From: Streptomyces sp. R44
GTDB taxonomy: Bacteria; Actinomycetota; Actinomycetes; Streptomycetales; Streptomycetaceae
Assembly (NCBI RefSeq): GCF_041053105.1
Contig: NZ_CP163444.1
Location: forward strand, 8,828,028-8,892,027
Reading direction: 5' to 3'
Length of the DNA stretch: 64,000 nucleotides
Shown: in pieces, positions 16,201 through 24,849 of the stretch
Position numbering within the stretch: position 1 is the first letter of the stretch
Layout of the letters: each line of letters opens with the position of its first letter
Translations under genes and position numbers: made by a program
The notes under the pieces: generated by a model
Told to the model about the DNA's origin: nothing
Seen by the model: only the letters and a program-made list of their open reading frames with translations
The model's database searches: none

Positions 16201-16995
16201 GTGGAGTGGGAACTGGGGGCGGCCGGTCTGGTGGCCGGGATGCTGATCGCGGTGGTGACCGCGCCGGTGGGGGTGTCGGGAGCCGTGTTCCTGCTCCCGC
16301 TCCAGCTCAGCGTGTTCGGCGTCCCCAACCCGGCCGTCACGCCCACGAACCTGCTCTACAACGTCGTGGCAGGACCCGGGGCCCTGTTGCGTCACCACCG
16401 GAGCGGTGCGCTGAGAGCTCCGCTCGTACGGCTGCTGGTTCTGGGCACCCTGCCCGGCGTGGTCATCGGTGCCGTCCTGCGCGTCTTCGTCCTGCCCGGC
16501 CCGCATGTCTTCCGGCTGCTGGTCGCCGCCCTGATGCTGCCCCTGGGTATCTGGCTCGTTGTTCGCACCCTTCGCCCCCGGGAGCCGAAGGCCGGTCGAC
16601 CCGAACCCGCACCGCGGACCATCACCTGCCTGGCGCTCGCCGTCGGCGTCGTGGGAGGGATCTACGGCATCGGTGGAGGGTCGATCCTCGGCCCGATCCT
16701 CGTGGGCCGCGGAATCTCCGTCGCCAAGGCCGCACCCGCCGCCCTCGCCTCCACCTTCGCCACCTCCCTTGTCGGCGCCACCACTTATGCCCTGCTCTCC
16801 CTCACCCCGACCGGCAATATCGCCCCAGACTGGTCCCTCGGTCTCGCTTGCGGCCTCGGCGGACTCATCGGCGGCTACATCGGCGCGCGCCTCCAACCCC
16901 ATCTCCCCGAAACCCTCCTGCGCCTGCTCCTCGGCACCCTCGCCACGGCACTCGGGGCCCTGTACGGAGCCGAGACCGCAGCGACCGTCGTGTAG
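16201..16995 (+). CDS. TauE/SafE-family sulfite/organosulfur permease
   Basis: 264 residues. GTG at 16201 is chosen because a GAGGGGGA ribosome-binding site lies just upstream and the first membrane helix follows immediately (AAGLVAGMLIAVVTAPVGVS). Around seven or eight hydrophobic segments follow, including the family repeat GVVGGIYGIGGGSILGPILV. Members export sulfite or organosulfonates or import small anions. It directly follows the sulfurtransferase gene, which suggests linked sulfur metabolism. Confidence 0.85.
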   Translation: MEWELGAAGLVAGMLIAVVTAPVGVSGAVFLLPLQLSVFGVPNPAVTPTNLLYNVVAGPGALLRHHRSGALRAPLVRLLVLGTLPGVVIGAVLRVFVLPGPHVFRLLVAALMLPLGIWLVVRTLRPREPKAGRPEPAPRTITCLALAVGVVGGIYGIGGGSILGPILVGRGISVAKAAPAALASTFATSLVGATTYALLSLTPTGNIAPDWSLGLACGLGGLIGGYIGARLQPHLPETLLRLLLGTLATALGALYGAETAATVV

Positions 16996-17282
16996 CAGGG
17001 AGGGCCAACGCGTGGGATCGTCCTCGACGTCTCTCACGCGTTCAGGACCGAGCCAACAGCCACAAGACGCCGCGTCGAGTTTGGCATCATGCCTGTGGAC
17101 GAGAGCGCCGCGGCTTTCTCACCGGGAAGGCCCTTACGGGGCGACTCACCCGGCGGGCGGTTTCACCGCATCGGCCTGTTCGCAAGCCCGGGCCAAGACG
17201 AGGCCGAGCCTGCGCTCCCACCTCGCCCGCGACGGACGGGGACGCCCTTATGTTCGTCCGGGTTTCTTCGTACAGAATCCAG

Positions 17283-17960
17283 TCATCCAGAGAGAGGTCG
17301 ACGGGGCGGTGGCACTGCCCGCAGCAGTTCCCACAGGGGGCGTGAGCCGCTTGCCCACTCGCCCAGCATGGTGCGGTCCACCAGGTGCAGCCGTTGGGAG
17401 CGGGCGAAGTCGATTGCCGGTTTGGAGAATCTGCCGTTGGTGACGAGCACGACGACGTCGCCCTTGTGGACGGGCCGGCCCGTGCCATTGAGGACCTGCA
17501 GGTCCGGGGTGCCTACCGCGGCTCCGGACAGACCGGCCCGCCGGTGCTTGCACTGGATCACCCAGCGCCGCCCGTAGGGGTCGGTGGCCTTCACGTCCGC
17601 GCCGTTGTCTCCGGCGCCCCCGACCTGCACGGCGTTCGCGCACCCGTCGCGCCGCATCAGGTCCCGTACCGCGTGCTCGAACTGCCGGTGATGCAGCGCG
17701 TCCAGCTGCGTCAGCGCGTACCGCAGTCCCAGGGAACGCACCCTCTCCCACCGCGCGGCCCGCTGACGGCTGACCATCCAGGCCGCCGCTGCTGCGCCGC
17801 CGAGCAGCACCAGGACGAGAGGGACCCATGGATGGGCGCGCACGAAGTCCACCACCGCCGCGACCACAGCTCCCGCGATGACCAGGCCGCCGAGGACGAG
17901 GAGGAGCTGCTCGGTCCCGTCCGCCTTTCGCGGCCGCCGCCGGGCCGGACGCCGGCTCAC
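17283..17960 (-). CDS. Mrr-like restriction endonuclease with membrane segments
   Basis: 225 residues; the GTG start at 17960 overlaps the upstream stop by 4 bp. Two hydrophobic segments (LLLVLGGLVIAGAVVAAVVD and WVPLVLVLLGGAAAAAWMV) precede an Mrr_cat domain. The nuclease signature is FEHAVRDLMRRDG, then GADVKATDPYGRRWVIQCKH with the D-(x)n-QxK metal site. Homologues act on modified DNA or as stress nucleases; membrane anchoring suggests targeting of incoming DNA. It is cotranscribed with the small repeat-bearing protein upstream. Confidence 0.85.
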   Translation of the reverse strand: MSRRPARRRPRKADGTEQLLLVLGGLVIAGAVVAAVVDFVRAHPWVPLVLVLLGGAAAAAWMVSRQRAARWERVRSLGLRYALTQLDALHHRQFEHAVRDLMRRDGCANAVQVGGAGDNGADVKATDPYGRRWVIQCKHRRAGLSGAAVGTPDLQVLNGTGRPVHKGDVVVLVTNGRFSKPAIDFARSQRLHLVDRTMLGEWASGSRPLWELLRAVPPPRRPLSG

Positions 17961-18325
17961 CTCCCCGCTCCGTTCCGGTCCCACTTGATCGGGTACGACA
18001 CCGTCGGCACCGGACGCGGCGCGGTCTCTTTCCACCCCGGCCGGCGAATCGGATACGACACCGCCGGCGTCGGTGCCTGGCGGGGCGTCGCCTTTTCCCA
18101 GCCTGGCCACTTGATGGGGTACGTCACCGCCGACGAGGACCGTGGCGCCGGTAACCGCCCCGTGCCCGCTCCGCTGCCCGTCGACGTGCCGGAGCCGCCG
18201 AAGATGAACACAGCCGCCACGATACCGATGGCCAGCGCGGTCTGCTGACTCGTTCCGGCCGGCGCCCTCCAGTGCGCCCGCACCACTGTCCCGTCCTGCT
18301 TGGTGTACCCCTTGACGAACGGCAA
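17957..18325 (-). CDS. Small membrane protein with YPIKW repeats
   Basis: 122 residues. One membrane span is at about residues 27-46 (TALAIGIVAAVFIFGGSGTS). After a Ser/Gly-rich linker, three copies of a YPI-K/R-W/R repeat occur (VTYPIKWPGWEKATPRQ, VSYPIRRPGWKETAPRP, VSYPIKWDRNGAGR). The N-terminus MPFVKGYTKQDGTVVRAHWR appears in streptomycete proteins of unknown role. The repeat may bind a protein partner, perhaps the Mrr-like nuclease with which it overlaps by four bases. The number and spacing of repeats are unusual. Confidence 0.65.
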   Translation of the reverse strand: MPFVKGYTKQDGTVVRAHWRAPAGTSQQTALAIGIVAAVFIFGGSGTSTGSGAGTGRLPAPRSSSAVTYPIKWPGWEKATPRQAPTPAVSYPIRRPGWKETAPRPVPTVSYPIKWDRNGAGR

Positions 18326-18745
18326 GGCCGAAGCCCCCTCCCCTGGTCGATCGCGCGCATCCCGCGCAGCCGACCAATGTAGGGCCCACCACTGACAGCG
18401 GGTCAGATGTCAGCCACCTTTCGTGATCTCCGGCGACCAGTCGGGTCGTTGGGATCGGAACCAGCGATGCCTCAGGGCAGGTGAGTGAGGCGGGAATCCA
18501 GACTCTCGTCGATCTGACGTAGATAGGTGCGGGTGGTCCAGCTCCGACCGCTCTGATCCCGCATGCCCAAGGAGGTGTGCCATGGTCGACCAGGTGGGGC
18601 CGCCCTGTCTCTGCCCGGCCCTCCGCCACGACCGTCTCGGCGCCGGAGTCGGCCCGCCGCCCGCCTGACAAGGGCATTGTCACAGGCAGCGGTTACCTTG
18701 CAGCTCGGCAGAGAGCCACGGCAGGGTGTAGGAAGAGGAGCGGCA
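18326..18745 (+). other. No gene recognised
   Basis: 420 bases between divergent genes. It should hold the promoters for the small membrane protein operon and for the DUF4241 gene. I see no convincing -10/-35 pair and no conserved protein. Confidence 0.4.
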
Positions 18746-20050
18746 ATGGTCGTCGAGGTGGGGTACGCGCAGGCGTGGGACCTGGAGGCCTGTGCGCCCT
18801 GGAGGCCGATGTCCGCCGAGGAGGCCGGGGAGCGGGATGCCGCCGGGCTTCCGTACGTGGTGGTGTACCGGGAGCCGGGGCGAAAGGCCCCGCTGGAAGT
18901 CCGGCTGGTCTCCTGGCGGGACCACTACGTCGGGCTGTGGGTCTACGACGCGCAGGGCCGCCGCACCCACGATCTGGACATGAGGCTGCTGGACGACCCG
19001 TCGCGGCTGCTACGCCGGTACTCCGTCGGCTGGTACTACACAGGCCCGGAAATGGCGGAGTTCGACAAGGCGTGCCCACGCATCACCGTGGACCTCTTCC
19101 CGGACGGGAGGGGCCGGCGGACGGAGGAGTGGCAGGGGCAGGGCGGGGGCTCCCGCACCACCTCGCCCGAACTCCGGGACGACGAACGCTGGATGGACCG
19201 CCCCGCCTTCGGGCAGTGGCCGTTGCTCTCGGCCCAGGTGCACGGGCTCAATGAGCCGCCGGCCTTCGAAGCCGCCGAGGTGGCCGAGGCGGCCGAGCCA
19301 GGTGACGCAGGCACCCCTGCTACCTGCTGGCGTCCGCCGCGCCCCGCGCAGCCCGGGCCGATCAACGAGTTGTTCCGGCCCGGGGCGCGCGTGACTGACG
19401 GGTACCACCCCGAGATGACCGTCGTGGAGCCGCGCCGGGTCGGCACCCTGCGCGTGCCCGGCGGGCTGCTGGCCGTCTGCGACCCGGACAGCGACCGCGG
19501 CGACAGGCCGCGCATCACCGTCCCCGTCCCGCCCGGGGAGTACGTACTCGACGAGGCACGGGTCCGCTTCAGCTACCAGTGCGAGTGGAGGAAAGCCGAG
19601 GTCACGTCCACGCAAGCCACGGCCGTCCGCCTGCTCGTCAGCGAGACCCCCGCCGCGACCTGGGAGATGGCCCTCGGTCCGGCTGACGATCCCCGGCTGT
19701 TCATCGAGCAGCAGATAGCCGGGTTCGACACTGATGGTGCCACGGGCTGCTTCGCCGACGCCGGGTCCTGGAATCCGCTCACCGCGCTGTTTGAGCGGGG
19801 ACTGATACAGGGGGAACCGGACCTGGACGGGTACGAGGACATCGACGACGATTCCATGTTCATGCAGCGCACCTGGGACGAGGCTTCCGGTGGCGAACTC
19901 ATGTCCTTCGCGACGACCGGCGACGGTACCTACCCGGTGTGGGTCGGCCGTTCCGAGGCCGGTGAGGTAGCTGGCGTCGTGGTGCTGGTGGAGGGGATGC
20001 CGGAGCTGCTTCCGCGACAGGACGGAGCCCCCACCGATGCGGCTGTGTAG
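18746..20050 (+). CDS. DUF4241 domain protein
   Basis: 434 residues; the ATG at 18746 follows GGAAGAGGAG. The N-terminal 150 residues (VVYREPGRKAPLEVRLVSWR and VGLWVYDAQGRRTHDLDMRL) form a separate domain. The C-terminal 250 residues carry DUF4241: VGTLRVPGGLLAVCDPDSD, VPVPPGEYVLDEARVRF, then an acidic stretch and DGTYPVWVGRSEAGEVAGVV. DUF4241 proteins occur in contact-dependent toxin-immunity settings and as YwqJ-like companions; a role in such systems is not shown here. No transmembrane segment is present. Confidence 0.75.
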   Translation: MVVEVGYAQAWDLEACAPWRPMSAEEAGERDAAGLPYVVVYREPGRKAPLEVRLVSWRDHYVGLWVYDAQGRRTHDLDMRLLDDPSRLLRRYSVGWYYTGPEMAEFDKACPRITVDLFPDGRGRRTEEWQGQGGGSRTTSPELRDDERWMDRPAFGQWPLLSAQVHGLNEPPAFEAAEVAEAAEPGDAGTPATCWRPPRPAQPGPINELFRPGARVTDGYHPEMTVVEPRRVGTLRVPGGLLAVCDPDSDRGDRPRITVPVPPGEYVLDEARVRFSYQCEWRKAEVTSTQATAVRLLVSETPAATWEMALGPADDPRLFIEQQIAGFDTDGATGCFADAGSWNPLTALFERGLIQGEPDLDGYEDIDDDSMFMQRTWDEASGGELMSFATTGDGTYPVWVGRSEAGEVAGVVVLVEGMPELLPRQDGAPTDAAV

Positions 20051-20358
20051 TCAGGGTTCTGCCTGCGGGCGCAGTCGCCAGCCCGATCGCAGCTGGTGAC
20101 AATCTCGGCCGTTCGCTTCCTGATACCCGGCCCCTGGAGTACATGTACCCATCAGGACAGCAGCGGGTGCCCCTCGAACTCGTGAACATCGACCTGGCCG
20201 CCTTCGGGATGTCTCCCGCGCCCATCGACAAACGAATCCCGTTCTCGTTCTCGTTCTCGTGGAGAAAGCCAACCGGCTGACGTGGACGCGCAACGGCGAG
20301 CCGATGCGGTCTGGCGTCATGTGCGACCTGCCGAGCGCCGAGGACGGCAAGGCGCTCC

Positions 20359-20646
20359 TTGGAGCGGTACGGCCCCTCGTATCAGCAGGCCTTCGCCGAG
20401 CTTGCCGTATCGCACCGCGGCCGGCCGGTCGACGAGATCGTGCCGCTGCTCCGTACGGCAGCCGACCGGGCGCTCCTCGGGTTTACCGGTGCTGACCTGA
20501 TCGAGCAGGCGCGGGCGATCAGCAACGGTGCACGGTACGAGCTCCGGGTCCGCGTCACTGGACAGGCGGCCTGGTACCGCCGACCGCACAGTCGTACTGC
20601 CGCATTTCTCCCCCGGGTGATCAGGGCTCCGTTGGGGCAGATGTAG
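20359..20646 (+). CDS. Possible hypothetical protein, end disrupted
   Basis: The frame encodes YGPSYQQAFAELAVSHRGRP, ADRALLGFTGADLIEQARAI and GARYELRVRVTGQ, with sensible codon use. The last 20 residues look random, so the gene is probably truncated. Upstream (20236-20262) is a short TTCTCG tandem repeat. The family is unknown to me. Confidence 0.35.
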   Translation: MERYGPSYQQAFAELAVSHRGRPVDEIVPLLRTAADRALLGFTGADLIEQARAISNGARYELRVRVTGQAAWYRRPHSRTAAFLPRVIRAPLGQM

Positions 20647-20698
20647 TACGTAGGAATCCGCCAGAAGGCCGGTAGACGTGTACCCGGTGCACTTCCTT

Positions 20699-20715
20699 CC
20701 AACCCGGAGGGTTGG
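20699..20715 (+). terminator. Hairpin CCAACCC/GGGTTGG
   Basis: A 7-bp stem with a GGA loop followed by a T-rich stretch (TTCTT). It lies downstream of the disrupted frame ending at 20646. Confidence 0.5.
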
Positions 20716-20885
20716 TTCTTCCGCCGGCCAAACGGCCGGGGGCCACTTCCCCGGCTCAGGTCGTTGATGTCCCTCGTGACGGCCCCCGTCACCACTTGAA
20801 TCCGATGACCTGGTCTTGCCGCATCCGGCATCCCTGTATCGGCGCCAGGGGTGCCGTGTGCTGGTTCGGCGGAAGGACGCGAGCT

Positions 20886-21185
20886 ATGCCCCTGCAGCAC
20901 GCTTACGAGGGCCGGATCCTGGCCGTGATCGTCCCCTCCGATCTCGATGTGGCTTCCCGCGCGGCAGCGGCGCTGCACGTGCAGGGTCTGGTCCTCGCGT
21001 ACCGGCCTCGGGGCGTGCGGCTGCACATGGCGTCCGGCCCGGCCAGCGACGCCTCGCTCAGTGTCGTGGCGCGGGTGCGCCGGCTGTGCGACGGTCTCGA
21101 TATCGCCCTGACACTTGTTGACCGGCCCTGGACCCCGCGCACAGCGCCGGTCCAGACGGCCGCACCGGGCACTGTCGGTGCCTGA
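20886..21185 (+). CDS. Conserved small hypothetical protein
   Basis: 99 residues; the ATG at 20886 is preceded by GGAAGGA. The sequence PLQHAYEGRILAVIVPSDLD is followed by LHVQGLVLAYRPRGVRLHM and a helix VVARVRRLCDGLDIALTLVD. It is soluble with an alpha/beta pattern. It lies 18 bp upstream of the STAS gene, probably in one transcript, which suggests a role in the same regulatory system. I do not recognise a named family. Confidence 0.55.
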   Translation: MPLQHAYEGRILAVIVPSDLDVASRAAAALHVQGLVLAYRPRGVRLHMASGPASDASLSVVARVRRLCDGLDIALTLVDRPWTPRTAPVQTAAPGTVGA

Positions 21186-21203
21186 AGCGGAGGTGCATCG
21201 CTC

Positions 21204-21587
21204 ATGAAGAGCGACGGCCGCACCCATTGCGAAGAGACGTACGCGCCCGCCATCAGCGGGCACATCGACAGAGGACCCGAGGGAGCGTCCGTCTACCGGC
21301 AGGCGACCCGGTATGACGGCACCGCGCGCCTCCAGGCCTCCGGAGAGTTCGACGTGGACAGCGTCGAGTGTCTGCGACGCGCTCTGGCCGACGCCCACCG
21401 CGACGGCGCCACCCGCATCCGGCTCGACCTGGCCTCCGTCACCTTCGGTGACTCCTCGTTCCTGCACGTCCTCGTCCGCGCCCACAGCGCTTTCGGCACG
21501 CTCGTGCTGGCGAGGCCCCTGCCGGCCCACCTTCGCCGCCTTTTCGACCTCACCGGCACCACGAAGATGTTCCACTTCGAGGCTTGA
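21204..21587 (+). CDS. STAS-domain anti-sigma factor antagonist
   Basis: 127 residues. After a variable N-terminus comes ARLQASGEFDVDSVECLRRA and then RIRLDLASVTFGDSSFLHVL, the STAS core with the phosphorylatable Ser of the DSS motif. The C-terminal LRRLFDLTGTTKMFHFEA is also typical. It would bind an anti-sigma kinase when unphosphorylated and free a SigB/SigF-type sigma factor. It is one of two STAS domains in the window. Confidence 0.88.
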   Translation: MKSDGRTHCEETYAPAISGHIDRGPEGASVYRQATRYDGTARLQASGEFDVDSVECLRRALADAHRDGATRIRLDLASVTFGDSSFLHVLVRAHSAFGTLVLARPLPAHLRRLFDLTGTTKMFHFEA

Positions 21588-21629
21588 GACAGGGGCAGGC
21601 ACTCATGATGGGGTCAGGAAGCTGTTTTC

Positions 21630-22110
21630 TCTTGGCCCGCGTTCCCTCCGCAGCGATCTGCTACTCGGTCCCGCACCAGCTCGTCGACGAGCGCGTCCGG
21701 GTCTGCTTCCACGGCGACGAGCTGATCGTCACCGCCGTGTCCCCGGCAGCGCGGTGGAGGCCGACCGCCACCCGCGCTCGAGGCCGGGGCGTCCGCGGAT
21801 CGCCGACGAGTACTACCCCGACGCCCCGCGCGGCGAACGCACGCCGAAGCCGACGAACCCGGCCAAAGCTCAGTTCCTGGCGACCGGCGTCCGCGGGATC
21901 CGGGCGAGGATGGTCGACGCGGTGGCGCTCGCCACCACGGGACCGCTGATGTCGACCGTGCTCTCGGCACCGCGGCGACGATCGGCCGGTTCGCCGAGGT
22001 AGACCTGCTGTCGATGCTGGACCACCAGGGCGAGAACGACCGCGCGGAACCGATCCGAGGCAATGAAGCCCACAGCCTTCAGCCGGGCACCTCCGCCTGG
22101 TCCGGGTGCA
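21630..22110 (+). pseudogene. IS21 IstA transposase C-terminal remnant
   Basis: Across three frames I can read YSVPHQLVDERVRVCFHGDE LIVTAV, then ADEYYPDAPRGERTPKPTNP, ATGVRGIRARMVDAVAL and LQPGTSAWSG. These are successive C-terminal blocks of streptomycete IS21 IstA. Frameshifts and deletions break the frame, and the catalytic core is missing. Confidence 0.75.
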
Positions 22111-22188
22111 CGACACCGTGATCCTCCGTGGTCTCAGCCGGCACCACCGGTCGGCCTGTCCTGCCAGCCGGGCAACTCCAGCTCCTCG

Positions 22189-22611
22189 TCACGAAGTGCC
22201 CACACCGGCCCCTGCCCGGACAGCGGTCCCGCCAGGACCCGCAACTGCTGGGGGGCGGTATTCGTCGCGCGCGTCCTCGACGCTGAAGCCAGCCGAGGCC
22301 AGGACCTGGGCCATCGCCTGCACCATCGCGCCCTGGACCGCGCTGGAATGCCGCAGCACCGGCTCGTCCAGCTGCTTCAGCCGAAACGCGCGGCTCGCGC
22401 AGGCCCGCAGGCGCGGGCTCGCCTGCCAGCCCACGAACACACCGCCCGCCGCGTCGTCACCGTCGTCGATGTCCACCTCGGCGCCGCCGGCAAGAACCGG
22501 GTCGAGTTCCGGCGCGACCACGGGCAGGCCCGCGGCGGCCAGCTCGTCGCGGACCCTCCTGGCGAGCTTCTGCAGAGCCGCGGACTCTTCAACACCCACT
22601 CGTTCGAACAT
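22189..22611 (-). CDS. Conserved hypothetical protein
   Basis: 140 residues. The core VDIDDGDDAAGGVFVGWQAS is followed by RLRACASRAFRLKQLDEPVL and the helix AVQGAMVQAMAQVLASAGFS, then VEDARDEYRPPA. The family is common in Streptomyces with no known biochemical role. It sits between the two halves of a decayed IS21, which suggests that the IS landed on either side or was split around it. A GTG/ATG alternative is not evident. Confidence 0.6.
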   Translation of the reverse strand: MFERVGVEESAALQKLARRVRDELAAAGLPVVAPELDPVLAGGAEVDIDDGDDAAGGVFVGWQASPRLRACASRAFRLKQLDEPVLRHSSAVQGAMVQAMAQVLASAGFSVEDARDEYRPPAVAGPGGTAVRAGAGVGTS

Positions 22612-22646
22612 TCGCTCAATCTAGCCAACGCAGAGAAGGAACCCTT

Positions 22647-22981
22647 GATGACTGACACGGCAACCGAACCTGCCCGGCTCAGGATGGCTGCCCCGGCCTC
22701 AGCCGTCGCGGCCACGTCCGGCGCCGCGTTCGGCGAGGCGATCGCCATGACCAGAAGGTTGAAGCCGCCTCACATCCACCGGACCGATGACGGAGATCAT
22801 CCCGACCGCGAAGGCCCAGCGCTGGGCCTCCGTCTGTGACAGCCGGCTGCGCGGGATCCCGCCGAGATCGTCCGGGCACTTCTGGCCGAGGAGGCCGCCG
22901 GCCGGGACGCGGCCCACCTCCGCACGCGCCGCACCCGGGCGGCCCTCCCGACGGCCCCGGCAACCCGACGGTCAGGCTGAG
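22647..22981 (+). pseudogene. IS21 IstB helper ATPase remnant
   Basis: The frame starts near MTDTATEPARLRMAAPASAV and then gives FGEAIAMTRRLKPPHIH, the start of IstB. After a frame change come EIIPTAKAQRW and AEIVRALLAEEAAGRDAAHL. The Walker motifs are missing. With the IstA fragment upstream this marks an old IS21 insertion. Confidence 0.75.
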
Positions 22982-23130
22982 CAAGGCCGTTCAGCGGTGC
23001 CTCTAGGTCACTCATGGCAGTCACCGTCCTTCGGGCCCAGCAGCTGTGGGCATCGGCGGGGCGCCTGGACCTGGTGGATTCCGCAAGCCCCTCGGTGATC
23101 CTGCGAGGCGCATGGGTGCGGCTCTCCTCC

Positions 23131-23376
23131 TCATCCCTCGAAGAGCATTTCCTCCACTGCGGCCGGCGCCGCTGCCTCCTGCTGTGCGCGCTCGAACTCG
23201 AGCTGCCACGCTCGCGCCTCGGCGTAGGCGACGTGGACCATGCTGCCCGGACACAGCACCAGTGCCCGAGGCTCGACCTTGTGGTCCTTGACCGATCCGT
23301 ACCCGATGCGTTTGGTGGGCAGCAAGGCGTGGGGAACGGAGCAAGAAGGGCAGGGAGCCTTCGGGAGGGTCGCCAT
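23131..23376 (-). CDS. Small zinc-ribbon hypothetical protein
   Basis: 81 residues from the ATG at 23376. MATLPKAPCPSCSVPHALLP contains one CxxC, and a GSVKDHKVEPRALVLCPGSM segment contains a further Cys. An Ala/Glu-rich helical tail follows. I do not know the family's role. Confidence 0.5.
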   Translation of the reverse strand: MATLPKAPCPSCSVPHALLPTKRIGYGSVKDHKVEPRALVLCPGSMVHVAYAEARAWQLEFERAQQEAAAPAAVEEMLFEG

Positions 23377-23660
23377 GTCACCAGAATGGCCCAAGGGGCC
23401 CCGGCGCGACAGGGGGCGCTGACCGGTGACGAAGGGCGGGACACGCAGCCCCATGGACTTCGAAGGAGCCCATGCCCGGCTGCGAACTTCCCATCCGGCG
23501 TTCGATCCGAATCGCGGTGAGGGCGTCGTGCTGTACGCGGACGCGCCGTCCGACGGCCGTTCCTGGCGGTACGCGGATTGCCGGGAGTTCTGGGGACGTT
23601 GATGGGCAGGAATCCGCCTTGGCTGAGGTCCTCGAATTCGAGGGTGGCCGGCACCGTCAC

Positions 23661-23702
23661 GAGGCCGGTCCCGGCACCCAGGGGGCGCCGGGACCGGCCT
23701 CG
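23661..23702 (-). terminator. Perfect 15-bp inverted repeat
   Basis: GAGGCCGGTCCCGGC is complementary to GCCGGGACCGGCCTC across a 12-nt loop. It lies directly after the stop of the PRC-barrel gene on the minus strand and most likely ends its transcript. Confidence 0.7.
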
Positions 23703-23718
23703 TCGTAGGGGAACGCAA

Positions 23719-24000
23719 TCAGGCGGGGCGGCCGCCGAAGGGAGCGCCGGTGCCGTAGTAGGTGCCCAGCTCCTCCCTGTAGCGGGCATCGCGGAGGTGC
23801 TTGTCCTGGTGGAACTCGGGGGCGTTCTTGATCTGCTCCTTGGTGCGGTCGACGAAGATCTTCTCGGCCTCCGGGTCGACCTTGACGACCGTACTCGCCG
23901 GCAGCAGGACTTCCTTGCCGAAGATCCATACGCCCGTGTCGACCACCAGGTAGGAGTCATCGACCTCGTCGGAGTGCTTGTCGACCTTGCCGATGCTGCC
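23719..24000 (-). CDS. PRC-barrel-like protein, N-terminus broken
   Basis: The frame reads GSIGKVDKHSDEVDDSYLVV, DTGVWIFGKEVLLPASTVVK, VDPEAEKIFVDRTKEQIKNA and PEFHQDKHLRDARYREELG. This is the PRC-barrel fold protein common in streptomycetes. The open frame continues to about 24000 with no proper start, and the first strand is missing, so the gene is truncated at the 5' end or uses GTG at 23946. Family members may bind RNA or membranes; function unknown. Confidence 0.6.
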   Translation of the reverse strand, partial: GSIGKVDKHSDEVDDSYLVVDTGVWIFGKEVLLPASTVVKVDPEAEKIFVDRTKEQIKNAPEFHQDKHLRDARYREELGTYYGTGAPFGGRPA

Positions 24001-24044
24001 GCAGCGACTCGTGCCGGGTTCGCGACGCCGTCCTGACGAACGAC

Positions 24045-24610
24045 ATGGCGATGGTCGGGCATCCCACCGGAAGGGCCATCCGTGCCGTGGTCAAAGCGTT
24101 CGGGGAGAATTTCTTACGCCGCTTGGCCCCCCTCCGACCCGTGAGGCGTCCAGCAGGCAGAACATTTCTATGGACAGCAACCACGAGATGGATCCGGCAC
24201 ACCACGTTCCGGACCGGTGTCGGCGAGAGGACGGTGCGCGCTCTGGGCGCGCTTTCGAAGGCGTTGGAAATCACGGAACGGGCCCGCGGTCATCGCTACG
24301 GGTTCCACCAGCTCACCGGGACTGCCGACTTTGAACTCGGCGACGCGGTCCGGCTCCTTCGGGAGGGGGGCACCATGAGCAGGCCGAGCGGGTGGAGCGT
24401 GAAATCGTGGGCCGCAACGTCATCCCGGGCCACCGGACGTTCCAGAGCGTCGAGGCATACGACTTCACCTCTTACCAGCCCTTCGCCGCAGTGGAACGGG
24501 ACGTCGTTGACCACGTGGGTGGTGGGCGTGGCCACCTCCTGGAAGCCCGCCTCAAGACGATCCGCCGAACTCCCCGCCATCCTGACCACACCGCAATGTC
24601 TCCGTCGTAA
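24045..24610 (+). pseudogene. Frameshifted conserved hypothetical protein
   Basis: The first frame gives ALEITERARGHRYGFHQLTG and LGDAVRLLREGG. The continuing protein is in the +1 frame: HHEQAERVEREIVGRNVIPG then QSVEAYDFTSYQPFAAVERD, ending near 24610. The join lies in a run of G at 24363-24370, so a single-base indel explains the break, by mutation or sequencing error. The family is widespread in Streptomyces with no known function. Confidence 0.65.
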
Positions 24611-24849
24611 TGACCGAGCAGCTGCGGAGCCGCACCGGCGTTGGAGGCCGCGTGGACCAGCCCCACTCGTGCATGCTCGGGCGGCGGGTCCGCCCGGTTG
24701 CACGGGACATCGGGACCCGAGGCGCGGCTCTGCCCGCGGCCCTCGGGCGCCGGATGCGTCCAACGGGGAGAACCTGCAGGACGGCGGCATGGTCGAGTGG
24801 CGGCAGGGCAGGTGCGGGGCTAATGACGGTTCGATGCACAGGCGGCGAC
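24611..24849 (+). other. No gene recognised
   Basis: A region upstream of the YbdK-like gene; no conserved protein can be read. Confidence 0.35.
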
